64,000 bases of DNA from Dirofilaria immitis (GCA_024305405.1 JAKNDB010000109.1:2604001-2668000), one strand, 5' to 3'. Shown: positions 38,122 to 50,901, counted from the first letter of the stretch. The notes: generated from the sequence alone by a model not told the origin. Numbers and translations are program-made.

Positions 38122-39650
38122 ATGTTAATTATTCTAATTTTAATCTACCTCTCGGTCCTCTTCCAGCCAAATTCGTTGCTTATGTTTCCGAAAGGTTAGC
38201 GTTTTTATTTACTGTTAGATGGTTTTACAAATATATTTTGGCAACTTTATCAAGACGTTTTCGGAATTAATATTCCAATCCCTGACTGGTCAATATCATT
38301 TTTTTAATGGAACCTAACAAGACTTATATCAGTTTCTTAAATTTCAGTTCTTGTGTTCGAAATTTTAATTTAAACTTGAATAAAATTTTCGTAGAAAATA
38401 TTTGAAAATTTGCTGCTTAGATTACAAGAACTTCAGTAAAAATCCCAAGCGATTGTATGCGAGCAATGTGTGAGGCAGATTCAGGATGTGTCCCAAAAGG
38501 TTAGTGACAAGGACATCCATGGAAGGTATGGATGCGGCTATTTTCGACTCAACATCTATCACTATAAAGTATGGGAACTTATTTCAACTGAAAGAGAAGA
38601 ATTTCCTTGTTCAAAATTTGGTGATCGATTTCTCTTAGCTTGATCTATTTATCTTTAAGTAATGGGGAATGGGATTCTGCAATCTACCAATTCAAAACAT
38701 CAGTTTAACTAAAAAGAATGGAAAAGATATCGATATTGTAGCTTCTAATTTGCATATTATAATATTTGTTGGTTAAGATCTATTACTGATGAAAATTTAA
38801 TTTTTGCTTTATTCTTTTTTAATACATTTTTGAGAATATCTATATCTTCTCATTAAAAAAAAAAAAAAAAACGAAAAAAATGGATAGTTTTGTTGATCAG
38901 ATCTTTTTACAAATAAAAAAGAAAGAAATTAATAACCGAAATTAGAAGATCAGATTAATAATACGAATTACAGCAGTGTTATCAACCAGGTAAAGAAAAC
39001 GATCAGGATGAGGAGGAGGCATGGTTAACATGCGCCAAAAATTATGAGTGCTCTCAGGAATGCCTACGGGTAATTCAATTTTCTTCAACCTACGTGGATA
39101 TTAAGAATTTTTGAAATATTCCTTCTTCGAAAAGGAATGTCGGCAAAGGTTTCCTCTATCTATCTATTTATTTATTCACTTTGATTATCGTAATATTCTT
39201 CAAAATAAGGATAAACAATTCCTCCAAAACTGATCAATTAATTGTATCCTTAGGGAAATTTCTGCACTTATTAATAAATTAGTTAGCAAAGGACAATGCA
39301 AGTGAGAAAAGAGGACAGACAGAAGAAGATGGAGAGGAGTTGAAAAGTTAATTATTGCATATAAGATTTATTCCGTGCATTATTATTTTATTTTTGGGAA
39401 GTTTCCGTTAAAAAAAAAACGTCATATCTCTACTAGATTTTCAGATCTATTTTATTTTGGTCGTTTTTAATTATAAAACAGAAGTTTGAAATAATTTCAG
39501 CGACTAAGCAATCGTTATAAACTGAAATGTTACGGGAAAGGTGAATGCGAAACTCTAGCAAGAATTCATGATGGCGGTGCAAATGGTTGCCGCTCCAAGG
39601 ATACCTTAATTTATTGGAATATTGTCAAACAAAAATGTCCTCATTGCTAA
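38122..39650 (+). CDS. ilys: Secreted invertebrate-type (i-type) lysozyme, catalytic Glu replaced
   Basis: i-type lysozymes (destabilase family) cleave bacterial peptidoglycan and act in gut digestion or immunity. Four exons: 38122-38194, 38437-38568, 38974-39069, 39501-39650, about 149 residues. Exon 1 encodes a signal peptide (MLIILILIYLSVLF). The domain follows: DCMRAMCEADSGC, DKDIHGRYGCGYFRL, a Cys-rich middle, then LARIHDGGANGC and LIYWNIV, all at the expected positions of the family. The usual catalytic Glu of the ESGC motif is Asp here (DSGC), and two otherwise conserved cysteines are missing, so lytic activity is doubtful. An acidic insert (ENDQDEEE) lies at about residues 80-87. One extra base in the A run 38495-38498 must be removed to keep frame. 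The start is 7 bases after an AG acceptor. Confidence 0.9.
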
Positions 39651-42483
39651 AATCTGTAAATTCTCTGCATATGTATATTAATTATCATACAAATTTGCAG
39701 TTTAAACGAGTTAGAGTTTTTGTTCTCATATTGTTTCGCTTTCTGACGTCTTTCTTTTTTTTTCACGGCTACTAGAAATACGCTTTACTAGAAGGCATTT
39801 ATCATTATTTTATTCCCAGTTGATTTACAGTTCGCTAAATTCGATATGAACTTTGCTTTATTAATTTTGTGCATTTTATTTAAATTAAAATAGACCGGGA
39901 GGTATCCTTGACGTTTTACAATATTTCAATCAATCTTGAGTGTACCGTATAAAATGCTTTTTCTGCTTCAGAAAGTTGCTTTAGCTTTTATATCACTTCA
40001 ATTCGAACATATCTGGGATGAAAAATTAAACAAAAGCTAGATAGAAATTTGAATTTCAATAAATGAAGCTGTGCGAAATGTTCGACTAATTAGAGGCATT
40101 TTGAGGATTACTGTAGTGAATGCCATAAACAACCTGGCATGCCCTGTTAGCAAGTTCGCATATCATCCGCACTCCTTCCTCAACTATTTTGCAGTTTAAT
40201 TATTACACTAGCTAAATCTACTGTAAACAGAAGCGGTTACATGGCAGTTTATCTAAAAATTATATCGTCTGCACCGTCACATGATTTGGATTTCTTTTAG
40301 ACTGTATTCCAGGTAGGAAATTTGATTGGTACGCTTGAAAAGTCAAATATGACCAGTGATGGAGTTTGATCTCTTCTACATCGAACAATTTGGTATATAT
40401 TTATGACGAAATTTTAGAAATTTAAAAGAAGTTGCCGAAATAACGTGGCATTGATAATAAAAGTACGATTTACCTACTACAATTCATAAACTCTTTGGTT
40501 GCATAAATTTAACGACAGTACTGCATCCTTCGTTTTTTTGGCAACAGCGAAATACCGTTTCTCAGAAGCAAAACTTTACTTATTAACTACAATGACATAT
40601 TTGACCTAATGCACGCCTTAAAATAAAAGTATTGAGGGAAGAAGGCAGCATCAAATACTTGTATAAACAGCTGTTAGTGTTTTGTAGTATAAATATTTTT
40701 CCTTCATACTCATGTTAATGCACAAAGGATATTATAAATTTTTATCAATCTATTTCTTAGTTTTTGTATAATCATTTTTTAAAACATAATCACAGGTGAG
40801 AAATTGTCCTTTGTTTCGGATTTCGAGACATTTTGGCTAAACCCGAAGAAAACAATTCAAAAAAATAATGACTCAATTTAGCAACTAGATTTCGATCAAA
40901 AATAAAATATTTGTGCGTTACCAACACCATATATCGTGGCAGCATAATGTGTAATTTTTCTTTACGTATTCACATATAAATGATATCGATTTTAAATTAC
41001 TGCCCAAGATGATATCAGAATTTCGCTCATTCTCTTCCAATTTTGGAATTTTTATTGGAAGATCCATCTTCTGTTCTACCGCTATTAATTCAAATTCGGC
41101 AACTTTCAGGGCAACAAAAACAGGACCTAAGATTAGAATACATCTGCATAAAAATTAATTTAGCTCAAAAGTTCTTGGCAATTCGTAATTTTCATTTCTT
41201 CAGATTAAAAATATTGTAAAAAAATAAACAAAGACATCTCTGATCAGTATATTCACAGAAAATGAAGAAATATTCATAAAACCACTATCCAGTTATTTAT
41301 CAGAGGTAATTTTAGCAAATGGAGCATATATGCGACAGAATCGACACACTGTCGGGTAACCGGCGACGTAATTTAGGAAATACTAACCGTGAACAAAATG
41401 AATGTATTTTCATAAATAAATTACTGAAAATAGTACAATTATCATTATCGAAAAAGTTGATGCTGAATTCAAAATATATCTCTCTGTTACTCTCGTCTTT
41501 CCTCACATTCTTGAAAAAATCTTTACAACTTTTATTAGTTTAGTAAATATAAAATATGATTTATACAATAAAAACTTGTAGACCATAAGCAGATTTTATA
41601 AATCATTCAAGAGTAGGTTGTTTTTTAAAGATGAACAGATATCTTTCAACACCAAATGCAACCATTTCTATCAGTTGCTCACCCAAACAATTATATCGTC
41701 ATTATATTCACTTTTTCTTGCAAAACAATTTTTTTTTTTTTAAATAGAAGGCTATTCCTAATAATGACGATTATGCAACGCCGCAGCAACAACGCTGTGC
41801 GTATTTTATCTTTATTAATAATTTAAGTAGATTAAGAATAGCCTCTACTAGCAACCAGTATAATACAATTACGGAACGAATTTTTTTAATCAAAAGAAGC
41901 ACGATAACATAAACAAAAAATAAGCTTACCGCAAAAAATACTATTAACTCGGTAAATTAGGAACGTTGTCGAGAACGCTAATGTATAAGTATATAAAATG
42001 CATCCATTTACAGAAATTTTGCTTTATATTGATGCATCTTGAATGAATTATAAATGTTCAAAATCTAAGATTTGCAATATATCTGAGCATTATGAGGATT
42101 TTAAAAATTGAATATGAGTATGATGAAATGTACGATATCGTTGAATCACAAGATCGATTACCGTTTCTTAAGATTTACATATATACTAAGGGCTTAATGA
42201 AACAATTCATATTGATGTCTCTCCTATAATAAATACGTAATGCAAAAACATCATTTAAGACTAATATACATTATTAAGACTAATATGCATTTCAGTATAC
42301 CTGCTACAAAAATTGATATATATATTAATCTCAAAGTCAAAAAAATTACTGATGTCATCAAAATTATGGTCCATAGATTATTGATTCATAGCAAAGAGAA
42401 AACTGACAATTCAACTATGCACTATGATAATTTTATGGCATATAATTAATAATATGGACTGTTCTGCAATATCATATTAGATA
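39651..42483. other. Intergenic, no gene supported
   Basis: Open frames on both strands at 41312-41543 and on the plus strand at 42240-42449 overlap or stand alone, carry no recognisable domain and lack convincing splice partners. No RNA gene or repeat of note was seen. Confidence 0.45.
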
Positions 42484-44350
42484 TAAAATTCGTTGTTTAT
42501 AAACTCGAATTCCCTATCATTAAATACTCTCCGCAGACGCTCAACAAGTTGCAATTGCAATTCTATTCTCCAATCAAAATTTTACAAAAGCGATTAACTC
42601 GATCTCACTATCTAAGTCATGTATAGAATGCAATCAGTCCGCAAACCGTATGGACTGTATATTCACATCAATTACCTCTGCAAATAATCAGAAATATTTC
42701 AAAAAGTTAATTCACAATAATTCATTCATTTATTGGGATACAGATGTTTCGATTGCAACGTAGCATTCGATTTGCAAGTAGTATAAAGTTGTTCAATGAC
42801 CAATACTTGAGTCTCGCCAAAGGAATTCAGTTTACAATTGCTTTAGGGTGCAATCGCTTCACTGAGGGCTATAATAGTCTGCAAAACCGAAATATTTTAT
42901 AATATAAATATGATGAAATAATAAAAGATCATGGGAGAAATTTGTGATATTTCTCAGATAAATGAATCATTCATTCAAATCTTAATACAAAGGGTTTCTT
43001 ATTCTCTCAATCTTCTGATTTGGTTAGTAAAGCTTGTATATATGCATCATTGAAGATGTTGAAACAATTTTTGTATCCTTTCCTGTGAATTACATAGATT
43101 ATAAATTTATACTACCAACCTGCTCTTGCCTAACCTCAACTCGTCATCATATTATAAATCTTCATAATTCTGTTCGTATTTCAAGATAAGCTGTGTCAAA
43201 TCCGAATACTATTCTTAAGTTATTAATCCTCACCATAACATGCTCGTTTTGAATTTTATTGAAAAGTGTGCAAACAAACAACTGACCAGCACTATCTTAT
43301 TCACTCTGTTAATGAATAATAAGTTAGACTCCACTATTTATAGGCTTGAAAACACAACGTTTGACTGTTGATATCAGAAAACGTCTAAACAAAATATTTT
43401 TAAAATGTTGCTGTGAATAGCAGAGAGCCCACGTTCCCTTCCAAGCAGCAGTTCGCTGGCGTAAAGAAATGAAGTAGACCTATCATTGCTGTTCACCCAG
43501 TTTCTCTCAGACATTTTCTGATATCAACAGTCAAACTAACAACAAATTATTACCAGTAACTATCGAGAATCAAAAGAATAGCATGAGACGGTAAAAGTCT
43601 AAATACCTAGACAAAAATAAAAAATTTTAGAAACCGAAGTATTTTACTAAATATCTCACAGCAATTAATATTTCAAAATGAAATATTTCACAGTGTAAAA
43701 TAATGGTGACCTATTTCTGATTATAAGCATCTAGTAAATAGAGAAATTAACCTACCTTTTTTCAACAGCTCTTATTATGAAAAAATTGTAAATAAATCAC
43801 TGTTATCACGCACATTTTTCGCAACTGCCAAAAATTATTTGTAAAACTGATTGAATAGAAACATCTCACAGAACTATTACATGCCTTAATCAATTTTCAG
43901 AATACACCGATATTTTCGAAGACTTTCATCTGTATTCTTTATTCTGATGCCATATACGAAAATAATAACAATTCAGTGAAATAATATTAGTAATGCGAAC
44001 GGCAGCAACAATATTCAGATTACATATTAAGGAATTTTAAAAAAGATACAAAAGTTAGATCCTAAAATGGCGCGAAACAGCACACCAGATTAAAATAAGT
44101 ACATTGTCTAGATGTTTTGTTGTGTTAGAGAGTACAATAACATTATTATATCATAAAATTTGCAAAATTATAACAGAAGTAGAAAATTTATCTCACTATT
44201 TTTCGAAAAATCTTATGACTAGAATAAAGTACTGCATATATCGCAATTTGAAACCACGGTAAAAAAGTAGGAATAGGTTTTAAAATTAATGGATTTATTT
44301 AAATTGAACTACCACAAACTCCAATGGAGCCATTGCTAAATACACTGTAC
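42484..44350 (-). other. Possible downstream exons of the minus-strand unknown gene
   Basis: Two patches look coding on the minus strand. One, about 42484-42545, reads LVERLRRVFNDREFEF and ends with a stop soon after. The other, about 42750-42850, reads LNSFGETQVLVIEQLYTTC. They lie in the right direction to be the 3' part of the gene whose exons are at 44351-45189, but I could not link them through phase, and the second has a stop just upstream in the same frame. A short hairpin-forming repeat lies between them (43359-43536). Confidence 0.3.
43359..43536. repeat. 178-bp element with 28-bp inverted ends
   Basis: The 28 bases at 43359-43386 recur inverted at 43509-43536 with one mismatch (GTTTGACTGTTGATATCAGA at the outer end). 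The interior is noticeably less AT-rich than its surroundings. A target-site duplication is not clear. It is compatible with a small non-autonomous DNA element or a structured regulatory hairpin. Confidence 0.8.
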
Positions 44351-45189
44351 CTGAACTAATAAATCGGAAATACCGGTCAGACTGCAAACCATTTATGAGC
44401 AAACATATAGATGTCAAAAATACCGAGCCGTACCTCATAGTCTGTTAAGTTTACGATAGGCATCAATCTTATCATCAATTTTGTTTGTGCTGGAAATTTC
44501 GATAAAACTTACCATGAAAATTACTCAACAGCTGTTTTTTGAGAAACCGCACTTGATCCAATCTTTTTGTAATCTGTAGCAATATCATAAAGTTGTGAAA
44601 AACAGGAAACTCTGAAAACCTTAATAAAAGAAGTAGCACTTTATCAACTGAAATTTTATATGAGTTGTATAATAAAAATGTTTAAGTTTTGGAAAATGCT
44701 AAAAAGTTACCTGAAACGAACTAGAGAGGAAGCGTAAGTCCGCTTTATCTTCACTTATTTTCGCATTAATATCATTTAAACTATTTGCCAATGAAGTTTC
44801 TTCTGCTACTAACGCCCATATTTTTCTCAGCTGTAACATATATTAAAAATCTGTGTTATGGCTGTTGCCCATCTATCTTTAGTGTGCATTTGCATAAAAA
44901 TATAGCAATTATACCACTTTAACGCTATCGCTCATCAAACCAAAAACTCGATTTTCTTCAACAACATTACTGATACCTTTCTTCAAATTCTGCAATACTT
45001 TCGCTGTTTCAATAATACTAAACGATATCAAGAAACCTTAGCTCATTAATCCGGAAATAGTGACCATAAAAGTCAGTACGGATCACTACTGATAAAATTC
45101 TTAATATCAAATACCTTGCAAGCAAAAGCTGCTCAATTCGTTCAGAGCATTTTCAAAGTTCTCATTCCCTTTGACAGTGATATTGAATA
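44351..45189 (-). CDS. Unrecognised helical protein, internal exons only
   Basis: Six consecutive minus-strand exons join in consistent phase: 45115-45189, 44915-45003, 44711-44830, 44513-44573, 44434-44489, 44351-44381, giving about 143 residues. The product is helical and charged, with stretches such as ENFENALNELSS, KVLRKIWALVAEETSLANSL, DINAKISEDKADLRFLSSS and KRLDQVRFLKKQLLS, like a coiled-coil or helical-bundle subunit. I do not recognise the family. The start must lie at higher coordinates, beyond or across the satellite at 45381, and the end at lower coordinates (see 42484-44350). The 45003 acceptor (GAAACAG) and the last two small exons are the weakest calls. Confidence 0.5.
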
Positions 45190-45380
45190 CTGGAGCATTT
45201 CATGCAGTTCTACCTACCATTTATACAAGTAACACAAAATGCTACAAAGTGATTTTGATGCCAAAATTGATGTAGTAATGAATTCCACCCATCTGTAGTT
45301 AGGAAATCCTCATGCAAACGAAGCATGAAAATAATACATCCATGATTTATCTAATAGCATATACACATCGGTTAAGTTGT

Positions 45381-45658
45381 GAATGAATGAATGGAATGAA
45401 TGAATGAATGAATGGAATGAATGGAATGAATGGAATGGAATGAATGGAATGAATGGAATGAATGGAATGAATGAATGAATGGAATGAATGAATGAATGGA
45501 ATGAATGAATGAATGAATGAATGAATGAATGGAATGAACGAATGAATGGAATGAATGAATGAATGGAATGAATGAATGAATGAATGAAGTGAATGAATGA
45601 ATGAATGAAGTGAATGAATGAATGAATGGAATGAATGAATGAATGAATAAATGAATGA
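45381..45658 (+). repeat. GAATG/AATG microsatellite array
   Basis: About 278 bases made almost wholly of GAATG and AATG units, with rare variants such as GAATAA, GAACG and AAGTG. It separates the exons at 44351-45189 from whatever lies upstream of them, so it may be intronic or promoter-proximal. Confidence 0.97.
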
Positions 45659-47768
45659 GTCGGCTTATTTAGCTTTGTTTATAATATATATGCATGAAGA
45701 TTATTGATACATTACTATTTATATGCTCCTGTTTGGATGTTAATTTATTCTTTAAAACATTTGGTTAAGTGGAATGAATGGCATAAATTATTCGTATAAT
45801 TGTATCTCTTCTTGTTCAGCATTTATAGTAATATGTGCTTCAAATAACAGTTAACTATTTTAACTCTTGCCAATTGGAATAGAAAACAAGAGAACAGTGC
45901 AAATTTGCAAAAATGGAAATTTGTGGCAGTAACAAGCTTACTATAACGGATTAATTAGAGTGGATGAATCGTTATATCACTGTGCTACAAATAATTAATT
46001 CTTTTGATGATGTTTTGCTATTAGATCGAGTGTTTTGCTGTAATGAACCGATAAAGTCAATTTTCCTACAAATTACGATTAATTGTGTGACAGGATGTAA
46101 GTATCGATAAAAACTTTTTTATAATATTAAGGAATTGGAAGCTTGAATAGAAATTAAAAATTATAGCAAAGTTTTGTTATAACGGATTTTGTTGCCGCAA
46201 TTGCTATGCACAAATTATTTGAGGAATATAGATAATACAGTCGATAGCTTTAATTTCCCTTTAATTGTAGTGAAGTTATCTAAGACTTACGGAATTTGGA
46301 AGTGCCGTTTAATGCACGATTTATTTCATCCTATCTGATCTCATCAATTAACAATTTAAAAAAGTGAATGATCAATATTCCAACAAATTATTAAGAACCA
46401 AGTTAACAGACCTAGCATTATGCCTCTCTTGTATGCTTTCACAGAAACAACGAAATCCCATTCCTTGCTATAGCATATGCATCGAACTTTTGTCCTCGTC
46501 TCATTTTATTCCTTTCCCATGTCCTCTGTTTCTATTCAGTCCTCATTACGTTTGTTTCTCGATTTGTTTTCTATTATAAATTCCTGGTTTTTATGGAAAT
46601 GCGATGATTGATAGGTATTGCGACGATGAAATTGTTAGATCATATAAAAGGATCCCACTCGATCATTATTCAATCGCTTTGTTTCTACTGCTATAAACTA
46701 ACTTCCACGAGTGACAACGTGTAATTCAATATATTTCACATTTAAATTTTGAATGTTGTCAGACTAGCATTTTGTCCGAGAAAAACAAAAATTGGAAATA
46801 TTCATCTCGAAGCGAATTAAAACATGAATTTATTGATGATAGCAAGATATACTGTTTTAATAGTTATTAATATCACATATTTCAAATTGCATCGTTCATC
46901 CAACTAATTGAGTCCAAATTGGTTCGTTAATTTCCGTATTCAGAACCTTTCATGACCGAAAATCTAACTTTGAATTTGTCACTTAGTCCAAACACACTGA
47001 CATCACTATTGCCAGCTGTAGTACATTACATTACTGCTGCACAACTAACAGCAGTTGTCATATATAGATAGGGGTTTAACTCAGCTCTCGTTTGCCACTC
47101 TTCCCAGTTGTTATCATTCCTCATGGCTCACGTTGTGTTATTGGTTTCGGCATCGCGAATCATAGCCTCCAAACTTTCTTTCTCACCTTCATGGCTCACT
47201 TTAACTCCTCCGTTTTTCTATTTAATGATGGAATATTTTAGGAATCAAAAAGAAAGCGAGTTCAGTGAAGCAACACTCATGCGCTCTTCATGAGGGCACA
47301 CCCTTTTCTGCACTCCCTCTATTACCACAACCGTTACCACTATCACAATCACCAGTTAATCTCACCATCGTTGTCATCATCGTCACCACAAGCATCACTA
47401 ACTTCATCAATCACTGAAAGATGAAGTAGAGTTTTATGCTCGGTATTTTTTTCTTTTTTTTGACCAAAGATTTATAGACAGCATTTGTGACTTGAAAAGT
47501 TTAGCTAGCTATTCCGGAATTCCTAGTTTTTTGAGAGACTCTTGTGTTCAGTATTTAATCCAAAAATCAAAATTATTCCTTATCAGCTTTTGTTGCTTCA
47601 CTGGAATCACTTCGATAAAAGCGCCTTTTCCTAAATTTCATTTTGGATACTAGAACGACTATAAATCTGAAGTGTTTTATTTTCTGTATACAGTAACGTA
47701 GTGGATTCAGGGAATTTCTGAAATCGATTTTTCTATTTCAAGTTGATGAGTGAGGAGGACAACTGATG
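45659..47768. other. Noncoding region, possibly upstream of a gene starting near 47.8 kb
   Basis: No conserved protein was found. A TATATAGATAGGGG string near 47062 could be a TATA element. A short frame starting with the ATG at 47279 or 47291 encodes His/Ser-rich residues and is not supported further. Confidence 0.4.
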
Positions 47769-47846
47769 ATGAGCGGCGACAGCTGCGTTATGAAGCAGGA
47801 GAACTATCGCCATGGTCACTATCAGCAGCCTTCTTCGATATATAGG
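47769..47846 (+). CDS. Candidate first coding exon of an unknown gene
   Basis: A 26-codon frame begins at the second of two adjacent ATGs (MSGDSCVMKQENYRHGHY...) and stops at AGG followed by GTTGTC, a usable nematode donor. Composition is balanced and unlike the surrounding AT sequence, and the Gln/His/Tyr content is reminiscent of transcription-factor N-termini. I found no following exon with a recognisable domain in the next 8 kb, so the gene would need long introns, or this is chance. Confidence 0.3.
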
Positions 47847-50532
47847 GTTGTCATTGTTTCTTTTTTGCCTTTTCTTCTTCTTGACTTATCTCGATTCCGT
47901 ACTGAAAGAAACATCATTTAGTGTTTTGTATTTCTTCTTATCCTGTTTATTTTTCAGTAGTTGTGTCCTTTAACGAATGTAAAAATTCCATAGTTTAAAA
48001 TTGAAATGCATGAAGTTAAGTGATTAATTTCTCACACCGTATTAGCAAACTGAATTATATCATGACGTCAAGCTTTCGAAGTTCTAAGAAATGACACATT
48101 ATTGAGATAGAAGAATCTTGGTGTGAAAAAACTCGAAATTCCCGGCTAACATTCGCTTCGATATAAAAATCAAAAAAGCCAATTCGTTAAGTTCGATATG
48201 AGAAGTATTAGGACTAAATTATTATTGTAGCAAAGTTGAAACAATTCCGCTCATAATGGATAAAGATAATACTATTAATGGAAAATTTTCGCGATTGAAA
48301 TGAAGTGTGATTTTTGATGGCTCACTTATAAAAAGTTTTTGTGAGTTTTTACCGTTTGCCTATTCATCCGTCACTATAGTAGATGGATGTTCTTGTATCC
48401 CACCTTTATTTTTGTTTTGGTGCAGTTCAGTTACCCTGGATGGCCAAGTTCGTCGATGCTTGATTTTTAAAAATCTTGTAGGACCAAAAGTTTATTGCAT
48501 CACATATTCTATGATATCTACAGACTCCGGAAAAGTTGGTAAGAGGATCATCGTTGAATATTCCAGGTTAAACTGATAAAATATTCATTATTGAATATTT
48601 CATTGACAGTTGATGTTTTTATTTGCATAACTCATGAGAAATTTATGTTGGCAAAGTATTCGCCCCTCAGAGTTCCTATTTTTCAGGATGGCATCTAAGT
48701 TTTGAAAAGCATGATTCTGAATGAAATTGGATGTACATGAAATATATGTGTAATTGCTCTTTCCATAGATGAGCACGTCCTTATCTATAGCGGCTGTGAA
48801 TTCCGAGGAATGCCGGGAAAAGTCTCTGACATATTTAAAGATATAGCAGATTCCCCGTCTTTAAAAAAAGTAGATTCTCCTAGCTTCTCCGACTGTATCA
48901 TTTTAACTTTAAATGCATGTTTTTTATGATATGTGATATTTAGTCGTATCTTTGTTCAAAGAAGTTCGTGATCTTAATCTTCAATGGTTGTGGTCCCAGG
49001 CGCTTTCAAAGAAATAGTCAAATCCTTACTCTTTCTTTTGGAAAATGATTCGGCCAATTCCTTTGTGTTGTTCTGAATGTGGAATAAATGATGCTTAATT
49101 ATTCTCTCGAACTGTCTAATGGCTTACCCGACGAACTTGAAAGCGTGAAATATTGCTGTAAGAGATGATTAGGATTTCTCGAACCATCAGAATATTGCAA
49201 GCAGCTGATCTTATCAATGATCATCCTAGAAATTCTATGTTTCCTACTCATAGCTTCTCAGAATTAGAATACTTTTCGCTTCAGTTTTCTTTTCTTGACA
49301 GATAAGCAGTTTTCTTTATATAGTTGTTAAGCATCTTTATTTGGGTGATTTAGATTTTAAATAACTATCTCTGGAATACTATACTACAAAAGATTATTAA
49401 TTGTTTTTTCGTGCATCTATATAGTGATATGAGAAATATACATATACAAAGGTAACGGGTAGCTCCTCGATGAATTTAAAATGTACTTCGAAACGTTCAA
49501 AAATAATCGGATATACTTGCAATTCATCGAATTAGACTCTCGAAAATTTAAGAAATGACAAAGTATAAGGTTGTATATAAAAATAAGCATCAGAAAACAC
49601 TATGAAAATATTGAGCTCTTAATATAATTAAATTGTTCGGAATTATCTTTTGTCGTATTATCAAAGCGGCAAAAGAAATAATGATTGATCAGACCTTCAT
49701 GTATTTCTTGTGCAATTGTTCGTCTTCAACTGATTATTCATCAAATTTAATTATTGCTTGAAATCGCCGAATCGAATACCCATTATTTTCCTTCCGCACT
49801 GTTTATATCCGACTTATATTAATCATTATGTTCCTTACTCTGGTCATTGCATCAAATGTGAAATCTATACTGAATCTTTTCATTTTCTGGCCGTTGTGAA
49901 AAGAAATATAGGTAAAGGGATTGAAATTTTAAAGCTTTGAATTATTTATTCATTCCGCAATTAATTAGCGTTGTAGAGATAATATGGTATTGCATATCAG
50001 AATCCACGTAAAAACTCATTCAAGACTCATAAAGATCATGAGTATTGAATAAAAGCAACTAACGATTATACATTATCGCTATTTATTAAATGCGTGTTAC
50101 TTCCCGCAATATCGAAAAAAAAACAGTTGGCTATATTCACATCACAATCTTCCTGAAAAATGTGTGAGAGCTTGTCCATAATGATATTTGGTAATCTAAT
50201 TCTATGAGGATTTTCCGGTCATTCCGTCGCATCTTCAACATTCGTGTGCTACTGCCGAAACTGAAAGGCATAGAAAGCCCACTTACATATGCGATGATTT
50301 CAGTCGCTAAGGTCGCCTCATTCGAAACATCCTATTTTAATCTTTTCCATGCTTTCACGCTCCTCTTCCATTTTGATGACATAATACGTATTATAAGGTA
50401 TCTTTTGTTGGACTCTCTCATACTTCGATGGATTTGCCTTTTTATTACTTCCTACACTTGCTTTTTGACCCAAAGTCGCAGTTTCATGGTCTGCGTTCCG
50501 CCACTTGCTAATACATCTTTTCGTCATTGTAA

Positions 50533-50701
50533 CGACTTTGTTACAATGGAAAGGTGACGAGAGAGGATATTAAAGAGAAGAAGACAGCATACATGAGGAG
50601 TGAAGGCATGAAAAGGGATAAAAAGTATTGCGTCATTATTGAGGGAAAGACATGTTACATCGCAAAGCGTGAAGATAGGAAAAAGAAGAGAGAAAATGGC
50701 A
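50533..50701 (+). other. Purine-rich open stretch ending at a consensus donor
   Basis: From just after a stop at 50530 the plus strand is open for 56 codons, Lys/Arg/Glu-rich (RDKKYCVIIEGKTCYIAKRE), and ends at GGCA|GTAAGT. It could be an isolated exon. The purine bias also explains an open frame by chance, and there is no good acceptor upstream. Confidence 0.2.
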
Positions 50702-50880
50702 GTAAGTGAAAATGTATAAAGCACGGTCGAGAGCGGAATGAGTTGTTGGAGAATTCATCGTTCTAAAAGAATGTAGGAAGGATGGTAAGCTATAGTTGGT
50801 CATTTTGATCCATCCAAATGTCTTATCCATCCAACTTATGCTGTTAATCTCTTAACCAGCTCATAGAGTAAACAAGGAAG

Positions 50881-50901
50881 CATTATATATATACAAAATG
50901 A

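Noticed and set aside
50204..50557. 117-codon plus-strand open frame, and the minus-strand frame overlapping it
   Set aside because: Neither shows a domain, signal peptide or splice partner. The residues are mostly Phe, Leu, Ile and Ser from AT-rich sequence.
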